A stretch of DNA of 64,000 nt. Source: an uncultured Alphaproteobacteria bacterium (GTDB lineage Bacteria; Pseudomonadota; Alphaproteobacteria; Micavibrionales; Micavibrionaceae). Every line of letters begins with the position of its first letter. Within the stretch, counting starts at the first letter, position 1. Shown piece after piece: positions 34,926 to 44,494 of the stretch. The DNA is taken from positions 102,110 to 166,109 of the forward strand of contig CALHAR010000001.1 of NCBI GenBank assembly GCA_937931645.1, given 5' to 3'. A model generated the notes under the pieces. It was not told where the DNA came from and did no database searches. It saw only the letters and a program-made list of their open reading frames with translations. The translations under genes were made by a program, and so were the position numbers.

Positions 34926-35741
34926 TTAAACCTTATTTATCGCCTGCCAAACGGCGAAGGCTTGCTTGGTTTCTTTGACATCATGAACACGAAATATCTG
35001 CACACCTTGCCCAACCCCATGAATCGCCGCCGCAAGAGAGCCTGCTAAACGCTGGTCTGCTGGGGTATTTGGGCAGATTTTTTCAATGAAACTCTTACGC
35101 GATGCCCCCAAAAGAACGGGGCACTCTAATGAACTAAATTTATTGATATTTTTCAGTATCTTCAGGTTATCTTCTAATGTTTTACCAAACCCTATTCCAG
35201 GGTCACAAATTATCATTTTACGGTCTATACCAGCAGCCACACAGGCGGTTATTCGGTCTTGTAAATAATCATAAATTTCCTGCACAACATCATCATAGCT
35301 GGGCCGTATTTGCATCATGTCAGGCGTGCCCTGCATATGCATTAAAATGACTGGTACTTGCGCCTTACTTACCACAGACAAGGACTTAGGGTCATGCGTT
35401 AACGCACTAATATCATTTACAATATCTACTCCTTTATCTATCGCTTTTTGCATCGTAGTCGCATGACGGGTATCAACAGAAATAAGCGCCTCTGGCTTGA
35501 TCTTTTTTAACCCTTCAATAACAGGTAAAATCCGCCGTTGCTCTTCTTCTGGAGTCACAGCCTTCGCGTTCGGACGGGTTGATTCCCCGCCTATATCGAG
35601 TATATCTGCGCCCTCCTCCAATAGTTTCAGGCCATGGTTAATCGCCAGTTGCGGGTCAAGGAAATTCCCGCCATCAGAAAAACTATCTGGTGTCACATTC
35701 ACCACCCCCATGATAAGGGGCCCTTTTGTAAAATCAATCAT
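34926..35741 (-). CDS. folP: Dihydropteroate synthase
   Basis: 271 residues of the pterin-binding TIM barrel: IMGVVNVTPDSFSDGG, GADILDIGGESTRPNA, VNDISAL, DPGIGFGKTLEDN, and LGASRKSFI. It joins p-aminobenzoate to the pterin in folate synthesis and is the sulfonamide target. Its first eight bases overlap the end of folK, so the two are coupled. Confidence 0.96.
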   Translation of the reverse strand: MIDFTKGPLIMGVVNVTPDSFSDGGNFLDPQLAINHGLKLLEEGADILDIGGESTRPNAKAVTPEEEQRRILPVIEGLKKIKPEALISVDTRHATTMQKAIDKGVDIVNDISALTHDPKSLSVVSKAQVPVILMHMQGTPDMMQIRPSYDDVVQEIYDYLQDRITACVAAGIDRKMIICDPGIGFGKTLEDNLKILKNINKFSSLECPVLLGASRKSFIEKICPNTPADQRLAGSLAAAIHGVGQGVQIFRVHDVKETKQAFAVWQAINKV

Positions 35742-36243
35742 CTGACGTTTCCCTCATCGGTTTGGCTTTCTGATCTTTAGAACAAGCCGCCAGCATAGTA
35801 TCAATATTTTGCCTTATCTTTGGATGAACCCAGTTCTTATCAATATCCTGTAAAGGTTTAAGAACAAACAATCTTTCATGCATGCGTGGGTGAGGAACAA
35901 TGAGCCGCTCACCTTCCGCAATAATATCATTATGATAGATAATAATATCTAAATCTAAAAGGCGTGGTGCATTTTTAACCGTACGAACGCGACCAAATTC
36001 TTCTTCTATATTCAACATTTCTTGATGTAAGCCAGAAGGAGACAAATCAGTTTCAACGGCAATGACACCATTATGATACCAATCCTGACCCGCATCAAAA
36101 GGAACAGGAGCGGTCAGCCAGATTCGTGACGATTGAACAATCTTAATACCACATGCTTCAATAGCTACTTTCGCCGCTTCTATAGTATCTACAGGAGAGC
36201 CAAAACGGCTTGGTAAATTTGCGCCCAAGGCGATAAAAATCAT
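35734..36243 (-). CDS. folK: 6-hydroxymethyl-dihydropterin pyrophosphokinase
   Basis: 169 residues. HPPK signatures: IALGANL at the N-terminus, NGVIAVETDLSP, VKNAPRLLDLDIIIYHND and VPHPRMHERLFVLKPL. It activates the pterin for FolP, encoded next. A C-terminal extension of about 20 residues (KDQKAKPMRETSDD) overlaps the folP start. Confidence 0.95.
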   Translation of the reverse strand: MIFIALGANLPSRFGSPVDTIEAAKVAIEACGIKIVQSSRIWLTAPVPFDAGQDWYHNGVIAVETDLSPSGLHQEMLNIEEEFGRVRTVKNAPRLLDLDIIIYHNDIIAEGERLIVPHPRMHERLFVLKPLQDIDKNWVHPKIRQNIDTMLAACSKDQKAKPMRETSDD

Positions 36244-36333
36244 GGATAATGCCTTTCAAAATAGTATGAAAAGCATCTTACTGAGAGTTATTATGAAGGC
36301 AAGAAGTTTTGGAGTAAGGGGTTGTTTTTAAGA

Positions 36334-36942
36334 CTACCAGCTACGAACATCACCAGAATCTATATGAACAAAATCACTCTTTGAATAATACCCCACACCA
36401 CCTGCATTTAAGTTTTTAGCGATATCACGAATACGCTTTGTAGAGAAGCCTTCCATCCGAAGATCCATGGCCCGCCCTTGCATATGAAGGGATTTCTTCG
36501 CCACACCAGACGTGTTCTTACGCAACATTGAGTTTGTTTTGGGTGACCTATAGCCAGATATAATCTCAAAAGGTGTACTACGCTCTGTCATACGATGTAT
36601 GGTGTAAACCATATCAATCATGCGTGGATCCATTGACTGGACTTCATTCGTTCTAAAATCACGCAACACCATATTAATTTGTTTAAACGCATCTGGTAGA
36701 TACTTATTACCAACACGGTAAACGCCCGAGAAACTCTCTCCAGTATGGATATTCCGAAAAGATAGGCGTCTAGACCCTGTATCAATAATACCTGTTTTAA
36801 AGTTTGCCGCCGATGCCGCCGTACTTAAACCAGGGATAAGAACGCCCCCCAAAGTGGCTGCGCCTATTCCAAGAAAGGAACGACGATCTAATGTTTTATC
36901 TGTTGAATTTTGATTTATAGTAGTTTCAATGTCATCAAACAC
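36334..36942 (-). CDS. Tat-exported MepK/YcbK-like murein endopeptidase (DUF882, M15 family)
   Basis: 202 residues. A twin-arginine signal (DRRSFLGIGAATLGGVL, arginines 20-21) ends near ASAA. The peptidase M15 site is visible: His153 and Asp160 in SLHMQGRAMD and His193 in DFVHIDSG, which bind zinc. E. coli MepK cleaves meso-DAP to meso-DAP (3-3) crosslinks. Directly upstream on the same strand is an L,D-transpeptidase, which makes such links, as in the E. coli ycbB-ycbK order. The activity is inferred from family and context. Confidence 0.87.
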   Translation of the reverse strand: MFDDIETTINQNSTDKTLDRRSFLGIGAATLGGVLIPGLSTAASAANFKTGIIDTGSRRLSFRNIHTGESFSGVYRVGNKYLPDAFKQINMVLRDFRTNEVQSMDPRMIDMVYTIHRMTERSTPFEIISGYRSPKTNSMLRKNTSGVAKKSLHMQGRAMDLRMEGFSTKRIRDIAKNLNAGGVGYYSKSDFVHIDSGDVRSW

Positions 36943-37110
36943 GTTTCTGACCCCTAATTTTATAAATTTGAATTATTGTTTAAATATACCGAACTAAGAT
37001 TATGATAATATTAACGTAAGAAAGATAATCAGAAAGATTACCCTGTAAATACTGATTCTACCGCTGAAAAGTTAACAAATCAATAGAAACCTCACCTTTT
37101 AATTAACTCG

Positions 37111-38844
37111 TTAATTCACTTGCGCTGTTTTAGTTGCTTCATCAGCGGCAACAGGAATGGCAACACCATCTATTTCCGATAATGCTTTTATAAGCGTCGT
37201 ATCATGCCCGTAAATATCTGCACCATAAACAATTTGGTTGTGTTCTCCCAACCAGACAGTCTGATAAAGAATATAAACGGGTAATGGTTTTTGCGCATAA
37301 ACCTCTTTTAACTTCCCACGATTTAAAATTTCATCACGTCTTTCGGGTGACCAATTATCATTCGGGTTTAAAACAAAATCTGCAAGCTCTATTGGTTTTT
37401 CAAGACGAATACAGCCAGAACTGAGCGCCCTGTCCGCGCGTTTAAAATATGACTTTGTCGTGGTGTCATGTAGGTAAATATTAAACGGGTTATTCATCAA
37501 AAACCGAACCCGACCAAGCGGATTAGTTCTTCCTGACCCTTGTACCATACGCATAGCATTTACCTCACCCCATGTTTTTGACTTCCAATCAATTTGCCCG
37601 GGATCAATCGTTTGCCCACCCTCCATCAACTCAATCCCACGATCAGAAAGATAGTAAGGGTCTTTACGAAGTTTCGGTAAGTAATCATCACGTTTAATTG
37701 TCGGTGGTACCGTCCATGTTGGATTATAGCGAATACCCGTAACTTGCGTAGAGAAAATATTGGTCGGTCTTTTTGGGCGCCCAACAACAACGGGCATCTC
37801 AAGCTTTACCTCTTCATCTTCAACCGCCCAAAGTGTCGCAGAGGGCACATTCACCATGATGTAACGGTTGGGTTTATTTTGCTCGACCCAGCGCAATCGT
37901 TCTAAGTTTGCCAGCACCTGATTAATCTTATCTTCGCGGGTAATATTCATTAACTTCACAGTTTGCCGCCCGACAATACCATCAGGCTTTAACCCATGAG
38001 ATTTTTGAAAAGCCATGACGGCGCTCGCTAACTGATCATCATAGTAATATGCCCCTTGTGGCGCGTTATCTGCGTTAAAGCCCATGCGGTTACGAATAGA
38101 CAACACAGATTTCTTATGTGCACCTGGGCGAACAATACCATTTATATGAACCATGGATTCTTTTTCTTGTGGCGTTGTTGTTTGATAAAGCGTGTTTAAC
38201 TCTTCTTGAAGCCTCTTATAAAGCTGCCCTTTTGGTTCTAAACTTTTCATTGCCGCCGTTACATCAGTCTGACTGGAAACATGGTCAAGAACATCAATCG
38301 CACGCAAAGGCTTGCGCCAATAACGTGACCGTTGCCCAATAGCTTTAGGGTTAACGCGCATCGCGCTCATATCACGACCATAACGTACCAACGCATCACT
38401 CAAAACAAGATCAAGTTGGAAACGGTCTTTACCTTTTACTTCGTCCATCAACTGACGAATTTCGACAACATGATATTGATTAGGGTTTAAACCATGCGTC
38501 CAAGAATTTTCCAGCGCTTTTAAAATACTATTTGTCTTTTGCTTACCGAAAAGTGAGTTTTTAATCCAGACAGGCTCATACCCACGGGACTCATAAAACG
38601 CTTTCATTCCTGGCGCGTCATAAAACTTTAAATCATTAATACGCCCAACTTCAAGCGCCGACGTAAGGCTCGCCCGCACGACAAGTGACGAGGACTCAGG
38701 CAGTAACTTTTCTTGCGTAATAGCTTTGTCTTTAATGCTGTTTACATTCGTCTGCGCCATAGATTGACTTGATGTCCCCCATAAGGAAACAAACAAGAAA
38801 CAGGCAACAATAGTAAACTGCTTTAAACAGTGAGCGACAATCAT
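37111..38844 (-). CDS. L,D-transpeptidase (YcbB/LdtD type)
   Basis: 577 residues. Signal peptide (IVACFLFVSLWGTSSQSMA). An N-terminal scaffold domain (about 85-200) precedes a peptidoglycan-binding helical domain (about 250-300: AVMAFQKSHGLKPDGIVGRQT) and a YkuD catalytic domain with NIYLHDTTTKSYF and the nucleophile Cys478 in SSGCIRLE. It makes 3-3 crosslinks between DAP residues. It precedes the MepK-like gene by 168 bases. An LdtR-type regulator is encoded at 24386. Confidence 0.93.
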   Translation of the reverse strand: MIVAHCLKQFTIVACFLFVSLWGTSSQSMAQTNVNSIKDKAITQEKLLPESSSLVVRASLTSALEVGRINDLKFYDAPGMKAFYESRGYEPVWIKNSLFGKQKTNSILKALENSWTHGLNPNQYHVVEIRQLMDEVKGKDRFQLDLVLSDALVRYGRDMSAMRVNPKAIGQRSRYWRKPLRAIDVLDHVSSQTDVTAAMKSLEPKGQLYKRLQEELNTLYQTTTPQEKESMVHINGIVRPGAHKKSVLSIRNRMGFNADNAPQGAYYYDDQLASAVMAFQKSHGLKPDGIVGRQTVKLMNITREDKINQVLANLERLRWVEQNKPNRYIMVNVPSATLWAVEDEEVKLEMPVVVGRPKRPTNIFSTQVTGIRYNPTWTVPPTIKRDDYLPKLRKDPYYLSDRGIELMEGGQTIDPGQIDWKSKTWGEVNAMRMVQGSGRTNPLGRVRFLMNNPFNIYLHDTTTKSYFKRADRALSSGCIRLEKPIELADFVLNPNDNWSPERRDEILNRGKLKEVYAQKPLPVYILYQTVWLGEHNQIVYGADIYGHDTTLIKALSEIDGVAIPVAADEATKTAQVN

Positions 38845-38923
38845 AGATTAACCTTTTAGGTTGATTAGACTATAATTCTATAGAGTAGCCCAGCCAATGA
38901 AAACCCAACATTGCCCGAAAAGC

Positions 38924-40642
38924 CTATAAATCCACAAAAGTATGGGCTTCGGCCTTTGCGCCGCCATGGGTGACAGCGCCTTTTTCGGCACTTCCTACCG
39001 TCTGAGTATATTTCCATATCGCTCCCGATTGGTATTGATGCTCATGACGTGTCCAGTTTTTCTTGCGTGTCGCAAGCTCATCATCGCTTAGCCTTACTTC
39101 CATTGTACCTGCTTCGGCATCAATGCGAATAATGTCACCATCTTCCAGCAAGCCAATAGGACCACCAACATAGGCTTCGGGCGCAACATGCCCAACACAG
39201 AAACCACGCGTTCCACCAGAAAAGCGACCATCGGTAATCAAGGCAACTTTATCGCCCAACCCCTGCCCGTAAATAGCGGAAGTTGTGGAAAGCATCTCCC
39301 GCATACCCGGTCCACCACGCGGCCCTTCGTTACGAATCACCAGCACTTGCCCTGCTTTAATTTCTTTATTTTGCACCGCATCAAAACAGGCTTGCTCGCC
39401 TTCAAACACACGGGCAGGCCCTTCAAAAATCAGCTCTTCTAAACCTGCTATTTTAACGATTGACCCTTCAGGGCATAAATTCCCCTTTAATGTCACCACA
39501 CCACCCGTTGGGTGAATAGGATTTGACACGGGGAACACAACATCTTGATCTTTGGGCAAGCTCACGCCCTCCAAATTTTCTGCCAGCGTCTTGCCTGTCA
39601 CAGTCATACAATCACCATGCATGAAGCCATTATCAATTAATTCTTTAATCACGATACCAACACCGCCGACATCAAATAAGTCTTTCGCTACATATTTACC
39701 ACCGGGGCGTAAATTTGCAATCAATGGGGTACGTTTAAAAACCTCTCCCACATCATGAAGGTCAAAATCAATCCCGCATTCGTTCGCCATCGCAGGAAGG
39801 TGAAGCCCTGCATTAGTTGATCCCCCTGTCGCCGCGACAATCGCCGCCGCATTTTCAAATGATTTACGTGTCACAATATCACGCGGGCGCAAGTTCATTT
39901 CGATAAGCTTCATCACCGCTTTGCCCGATTGAACCGCATAATCATCACGACTTTCATAGGGCGCGGGCGCACCCGCACTATTCGGTAAAGCCAAACCAAT
40001 CGCTTCCGACACACACGCCATGGTATTGGCGGTAAATTGCCCACCACATGCCCCCGCAGACGGACAAGCTACACATTCAAGCTCTTTGAGGTCTTCATCA
40101 GAAAACTCACCGCTGGCGTGTTTTCCTACCCCTTCAAAAACAGAGATAACATCCACATCTTTACCACGGAATTTACCAGGCAAAATTGAGCCACCATACA
40201 TAAAGACAGATGGTACATTCAGACGAAGCATCACCATCATCATCCCCGGTAGAGATTTGTCACAGCCCGCTAAACCGACAAGCGCATCGTAACAATGCCC
40301 CCGCATGGTTAGCTCAACAGAATCTGCAATCACCTCACGCGACACCAAAGAAGAGCGCATGCCTTCATGCCCCATGGCAATACCGTCTGTTACAGTAATA
40401 GTTGTAAATTCACGCGGACTACCTTCGGCGGCTTTCACACCTTTTTTAACCGCCTGCGCCTGACGCGATAGCGCGATATTACAGGGCGCGGCCTCGTTCC
40501 AGCAAGTCGCTACACCGACCAAAGGTTGATGAATTTCTTCTTCCGTCATACCCATCGCATAATAGTATGAGCGATGCGGTGCAGACTTCGCCCCTTCGGT
40601 CACATAACGTGAAACAAGTTTTGATTTATCCCATTTTGTCAT
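38924..40642 (-). CDS. ilvD: Dihydroxy-acid dehydratase
   Basis: 572 residues. Branched-chain amino acid synthesis. Iron-sulfur cysteines lie in [22 protein letters not shown] and [38 protein letters not shown] marks the C-terminal domain. It stands alone between the L,D-transpeptidase and a PH-domain gene; no other ilv genes are in the window. Confidence 0.96.
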   Translation of the reverse strand: MTKWDKSKLVSRYVTEGAKSAPHRSYYYAMGMTEEEIHQPLVGVATCWNEAAPCNIALSRQAQAVKKGVKAAEGSPREFTTITVTDGIAMGHEGMRSSLVSREVIADSVELTMRGHCYDALVGLAGCDKSLPGMMMVMLRLNVPSVFMYGGSILPGKFRGKDVDVISVFEGVGKHASGEFSDEDLKELECVACPSAGACGGQFTANTMACVSEAIGLALPNSAGAPAPYESRDDYAVQSGKAVMKLIEMNLRPRDIVTRKSFENAAAIVAATGGSTNAGLHLPAMANECGIDFDLHDVGEVFKRTPLIANLRPGGKYVAKDLFDVGGVGIVIKELIDNGFMHGDCMTVTGKTLAENLEGVSLPKDQDVVFPVSNPIHPTGGVVTLKGNLCPEGSIVKIAGLEELIFEGPARVFEGEQACFDAVQNKEIKAGQVLVIRNEGPRGGPGMREMLSTTSAIYGQGLGDKVALITDGRFSGGTRGFCVGHVAPEAYVGGPIGLLEDGDIIRIDAEAGTMEVRLSDDELATRKKNWTRHEHQYQSGAIWKYTQTVGSAEKGAVTHGGAKAEAHTFVDL

Positions 40643-40673
40643 GAGAGCTTCCTTTTAAATAAATGAATAGAAT

Positions 40674-41264
40674 TTACTGTTCTGGTGTTGCTGTCGGCAT
40701 AACAACCATGTTGTTTTTTTTCTTCGCCTTGGTTCGGGCATGTTCAATCGCCTTTTTAAAACGGATAGGTTGTGCGATAGGCGGTAAAATCACTTCACCA
40801 ACCCCCATACCACGCACCATGACACGGCCATAGCCAAGCATACGGCCCAAAATACCTTGGAGGACATTAACCCCTTCAACACGGTCGATATTAATTTCAC
40901 CAACCGCGCGCGCAACAAGCCCGCGTTTATAAACAAGACGAATGTCAGTCACACCAATTTCTGTTGTGGCCTTGATAATCATCATCTGTGCAAACTTCAA
41001 AAGCCCCATAACGAAAATAAAGAAAGCGAGAATTTTCACACCAGCATGAAGATTCATAACTTGGTCGGTAAAGCCTACGCCTTGGTTAACTGTACCAAAA
41101 ATTAGAGGCTCAAATTTAAGTGCCATTACAATAATAAAAATCGTTAAGGCAAAACTGAACAACACGTTCATGCACGCCCCAACGACATACATCCAATGAA
41201 ACCGAGCAATATGGATAAGTTCTTCATCATCACTCAATGATTGTCTTATATAATCAGCATTCAT
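40674..41264 (-). CDS. Bacterial PH-domain membrane protein
   Basis: 196 residues. Two membrane segments (about 27-50 and 75-97) are followed by a YdbS/DUF304-type PH domain (about 98-170: TEIGVTDIRLVYKRGLVARAVGEI, VEGVNVLQGILGRMLGYGRVMVRGMG) and a basic tail. Function of the family is unclear. It lies 27 bases after pfkA on the same strand. Confidence 0.78.
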   Translation of the reverse strand: MNADYIRQSLSDDEELIHIARFHWMYVVGACMNVLFSFALTIFIIVMALKFEPLIFGTVNQGVGFTDQVMNLHAGVKILAFFIFVMGLLKFAQMMIIKATTEIGVTDIRLVYKRGLVARAVGEINIDRVEGVNVLQGILGRMLGYGRVMVRGMGVGEVILPPIAQPIRFKKAIEHARTKAKKKNNMVVMPTATPEQ

Positions 41265-41291
41265 TATTATGTTTCTTTCTGCTTTTTATAT

Positions 41292-42392
41292 TTAGTCTGT
41301 CGGTTTATCTCCAAAAGAGATCCCCATTCCACGGGCTGTCTTAACCATGGTGCTATCAGGATCAACCTCCTGATAAGCGGCAATCGCATCTTCAATCGCA
41401 ACATCAACGATTTCACGGTTTTTCCACGCCACCATTCTATCAAACTTACCTTGTTCAACCAACTCTACTGCTTTCACACCAAAAGCCGTGGCCAATAAAC
41501 GGTCATTATACGTTGGTGGAGAGCCACGCTGAACATGACCTAAGACGGTAACACGTGCTTCAAATCCTGTCGCTTTAGAAATTTCTTCACTGAAATAATT
41601 ACCGATACCGCCATAACGTTTTTGTCCGTCTGTATGCGTCACCATATAGGGTTTATCATCCGCTGTTTTCACGGCTTCTGACACAACAACCAGCGCAAAG
41701 TTACGCCCTTTTGTTTTTACTTTTTTAATTTTAGCCGCAATATGCTCAATCGAATATTTAATCTCGGGGATAAGAATAACATCGGCACCGCCCGCAATAC
41801 CTGCTGCCAAAGCAATATGCCCTGCATCACGCCCCATCACTTCCAAAATCATCACACGGTCATGCGAGGCCGCCGTTGGTTGTAATCGATCTAACGCTTC
41901 TGTTGCCACAGACACCGCCGTATCAAACCCAATAGATGTTTCGGTTTCACCAATATCATTATCAATCGTCTTTGGGATACCGACCATCGGCACACCGCCC
42001 TGTTGCGCAAAACGACGCAAAATGGCGTGTGAACCATCACCACCAATACCAATAATACAATCCAGCCCTAGTTTTTTACAATTATTTATAATTTCACCGC
42101 TACGGTCTTTAAAAGTTCCGTCAGGCATCGGGAAATGAAACGGGTCACCCTTATTTGTGGTACCAAGTATCGTACCCCCCATTCGCATAACTGTTCCATC
42201 GAACTCAGCTGGCGTTAGCGTTCTAACATCAGGCTCCTCTCCCAACAGACACGCCGTTCCATCAATAAGGCCAATAACCTCCCAGCCCTTGTGCGTTGCG
42301 CTATGCACCACGGCACGAATAGCCGCATTCAATCCCGCGCAATCGCCGCCACTTGTTAATATTCCGATTCTTTTTGATTTTTTCTGATTCAT
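41292..42392 (-). CDS. pfkA: 6-phosphofructokinase (group III type)
   Basis: 366 residues. Signatures: GILTSGGDCAGLNAAIRAV, GIGGDGSHAI, PKTIDNDIGETETSIGFDTA, EVMGRDAGHIALAAGIAGGA, and VLGHVQRGSPPT. At the two positions used to tell phosphoryl donors apart it has Gly120 (ATP type; E. coli Gly104) with Lys141 (E. coli Gly124), the mixture seen in ATP-using group III enzymes. It makes fructose 1,6-bisphosphate; the reverse enzyme GlpX is also in the window. It is divergent from the DUF465 gene. Confidence 0.94.
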   Translation of the reverse strand: MNQKKSKRIGILTSGGDCAGLNAAIRAVVHSATHKGWEVIGLIDGTACLLGEEPDVRTLTPAEFDGTVMRMGGTILGTTNKGDPFHFPMPDGTFKDRSGEIINNCKKLGLDCIIGIGGDGSHAILRRFAQQGGVPMVGIPKTIDNDIGETETSIGFDTAVSVATEALDRLQPTAASHDRVMILEVMGRDAGHIALAAGIAGGADVILIPEIKYSIEHIAAKIKKVKTKGRNFALVVVSEAVKTADDKPYMVTHTDGQKRYGGIGNYFSEEISKATGFEARVTVLGHVQRGSPPTYNDRLLATAFGVKAVELVEQGKFDRMVAWKNREIVDVAIEDAIAAYQEVDPDSTMVKTARGMGISFGDKPTD

Positions 42393-42538
42393 GCTTAGAG
42401 TTGTATCCTATAAACCCCTCTAATCCAAAAGAAATTTCAGAGATTTTATTCTTTTTCTACCACTTATTTCAATTTTGTGATATGATATTAGGTCTAAATC
42501 ACATAATAAATAACTTTAGGTCACACCAGAATAATTTA

Positions 42539-42739
42539 ATGGAAGATATCACTGAACTCGAAGAAAGGCTTGTTGAATTACAACACGAGCATAAGGATCT
42601 TGATGACGTTATTGACCGTCTTCGAAGCACAGCCGCCGTTGATTTATTCCAAATGAAGCGCCTTCAAAAGAAGAAACTAATGCTGAAAGATCAAATTCAA
42701 AAGATCAAATCACAGCTTATCCCTGATATCATAGCTTAG
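42539..42739 (+). CDS. DUF465 (YdcH-like) small protein
   Basis: 66 residues from the ATG at 42539. The longer open frame back to 42353 overlaps the pfkA start and is not conserved-looking. Coiled-coil helical hairpin: LEERLVELQHEHKDLDDVID then LFQMKRLQKKKLMLKDQI, the standard DUF465 pattern. Function unknown. In alphaproteobacteria it commonly precedes purE, as here (purE follows 115 bases later). Confidence 0.85.
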   Translation: MEDITELEERLVELQHEHKDLDDVIDRLRSTAAVDLFQMKRLQKKKLMLKDQIQKIKSQLIPDIIA

Positions 42740-42748
42740 CTTATTAAA

Positions 42749-42775
42749 GCCGCCATACCCGTAAGCGAGAGGGCG
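42749..42775. repeat. Diverged copy of the GCCGTCAT hairpin repeat
   Basis: GCCGCCATACCCGTAAGCGA followed by GAGGGCG. It resembles the 15583 and 18432 copies, but stem pairing is weakened. Confidence 0.4.
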
Positions 42776-42854
42776 AGGTGATATTACAACCATCTTGATT
42801 AATTTGTTGAAATAAGACATTCTACCCTCCTTTATAAATAGAAATGGCTTTAAC

Positions 42855-43349
42855 ATGACACATAGCGACCCAAATCCGTTAGTAGGCATCATTATGGGCT
42901 CTCAATCTGATTGGGAAACCATGAGTAAGGCCCATGAAGCACTGCACGACCTTAAAATTCCACACGAAGTTAAGATCGTCTCTGCGCACCGCACGCCCGA
43001 CCGTATGCGCGACTATGCAACAGGCGCAAAGGAACGTGGACTTAAGGTGATTATTGCAGGCGCAGGTGGTGCGGCACATTTACCAGGAATGACAGCCAGC
43101 TGGACATCTCTTCCGGTTTTAGGAGTTCCCGTAAAAAGTAAGGCTCTAAAAGGTATGGATAGTCTTTTGTCTATTGCTCAAATGCCAGGCGGCATCCCTG
43201 TTGGGACATTGGCAATTGGTGAAGCAGGCGCAAAAAACGCAGGCTTATTAGCCGCTTCTATTATTGGCGCCTTTGATAATGACGTTCAAGCACGCCTCGA
43301 AAAATACCGTCAAGATCACACAGACAGCGTTGCAGAAGAGCCAACATAA
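42855..43349 (+). CDS. purE: N5-carboxyaminoimidazole ribonucleotide mutase
   Basis: 164 residues. [38 protein letters not shown] and [17 protein letters not shown] are the class I PurE motifs. It converts the PurK product to carboxyaminoimidazole ribonucleotide in purine synthesis. purK follows 43 bases later. Confidence 0.97.
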   Translation: MTHSDPNPLVGIIMGSQSDWETMSKAHEALHDLKIPHEVKIVSAHRTPDRMRDYATGAKERGLKVIIAGAGGAAHLPGMTASWTSLPVLGVPVKSKALKGMDSLLSIAQMPGGIPVGTLAIGEAGAKNAGLLAASIIGAFDNDVQARLEKYRQDHTDSVAEEPT

Positions 43350-43392
43350 ACATCACGCTTGATAAATGATGTCGGTCACGGCATAAAAGAGC

Positions 43393-44457
43393 ATGACAAA
43401 TAATTCAAAAATATTAGGTATTTTAGGTGGTGGGCAACTGGGAATGATGTCTGCCATGGCGGCAACGAAAATGGGCATAAACACCCATATTTACTGCCCC
43501 GAAGAAGGCTGCCCCGCCAGCCTTGTCACGCCGCACTTTACTTGCGCGGGTTATGAAGACGAGCAAGCCTTAAAAGCTTTCGCTGAACAAGTCGACGTGA
43601 TTAGTTATGAGTTTGAGAATATCCCCCTAAAAACCATAGAATTTTTAAAGACGTTAAAGCCTGTTTATCCTGATAGTAAGCTTTTAGAAGTATCGCAGAA
43701 TCGATTGAAAGAAAAAGAGTTTTTAAACTCTATCGATATTCCTACTGCACCATGGGCACCCTGCTATAACGCCGATGATATTAGTCAAACGCTTGAAAAT
43801 TGGAATGCAAAACAATGCATTATTAAAACGGCACGTTTCGGTTATGATGGAAAAGGTCAAATATTTCATAAAGATAGCAGTAAAGCTTTAGAATCTTGGG
43901 AAAGTTTAAATACCGATGAAGCCGTAATAGAAGGTGTGATAGATTTTGACTATGAAGTCTCTATAATCGTTGCTCGTGATATAAAAGGTAATATCGTTGC
44001 TTACCCACCCGTCAAGAATGAACATAAAAACCATATTTTAAATAAAACATTTTACCCCGCCGCCTTACCTAAAAACTTACAAGTCGAAGCCACGCAGATG
44101 GTTGGAAGAATCGCCGAGGCGGTTAATCTTGTTGGCGTTCTGACGCTTGAACTATTCGTAACCAAAGACGGTACGCTGATAGCCAATGAAATTGCACCGC
44201 GTACACATAATAGCGGCCATTGGACCATTGATGCATGTAAGGTTTCTCAATTTGAAAACCATGTGCGATGCGTTGTTGGCTTGCCTGCTGGCGCGCCTGC
44301 TCCACATAGCCACGCCGAAATGCATAACTTAATAGGTAATGATGTGAATAATCTGTCAGAATATGAAGCCATGGATAACACCTATATCCACCTTTACGGC
44401 AAAACTGATGTCAAACCCGGCCGTAAAATGGGGCATGTCACAATTTTAAAGAAATAA
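43393..44457 (+). CDS. purK: N5-carboxyaminoimidazole ribonucleotide synthase
   Basis: 354 residues of the ATP-grasp fold: ILGGGQLGMMSAMAATKMG, VISYEFENIP, TARFGYDGKGQ, and IAPRTHNSGHWTIDAC. It uses ATP and bicarbonate to carboxylate aminoimidazole ribonucleotide, the substrate for PurE. It lies between purE and fumC, all on the plus strand. Confidence 0.96.
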   Translation: MTNNSKILGILGGGQLGMMSAMAATKMGINTHIYCPEEGCPASLVTPHFTCAGYEDEQALKAFAEQVDVISYEFENIPLKTIEFLKTLKPVYPDSKLLEVSQNRLKEKEFLNSIDIPTAPWAPCYNADDISQTLENWNAKQCIIKTARFGYDGKGQIFHKDSSKALESWESLNTDEAVIEGVIDFDYEVSIIVARDIKGNIVAYPPVKNEHKNHILNKTFYPAALPKNLQVEATQMVGRIAEAVNLVGVLTLELFVTKDGTLIANEIAPRTHNSGHWTIDACKVSQFENHVRCVVGLPAGAPAPHSHAEMHNLIGNDVNNLSEYEAMDNTYIHLYGKTDVKPGRKMGHVTILKK

Positions 44458-44494
44458 AATAAACAAACTGAACTAAAATAATAAGGAATAAAAA

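Noticed and set aside
42353..42538. Longer N-terminus for the DUF465 protein
   Set aside because: The extension overlaps the start of divergent pfkA and is not like any DUF465 protein; the family consensus starts at 42539.
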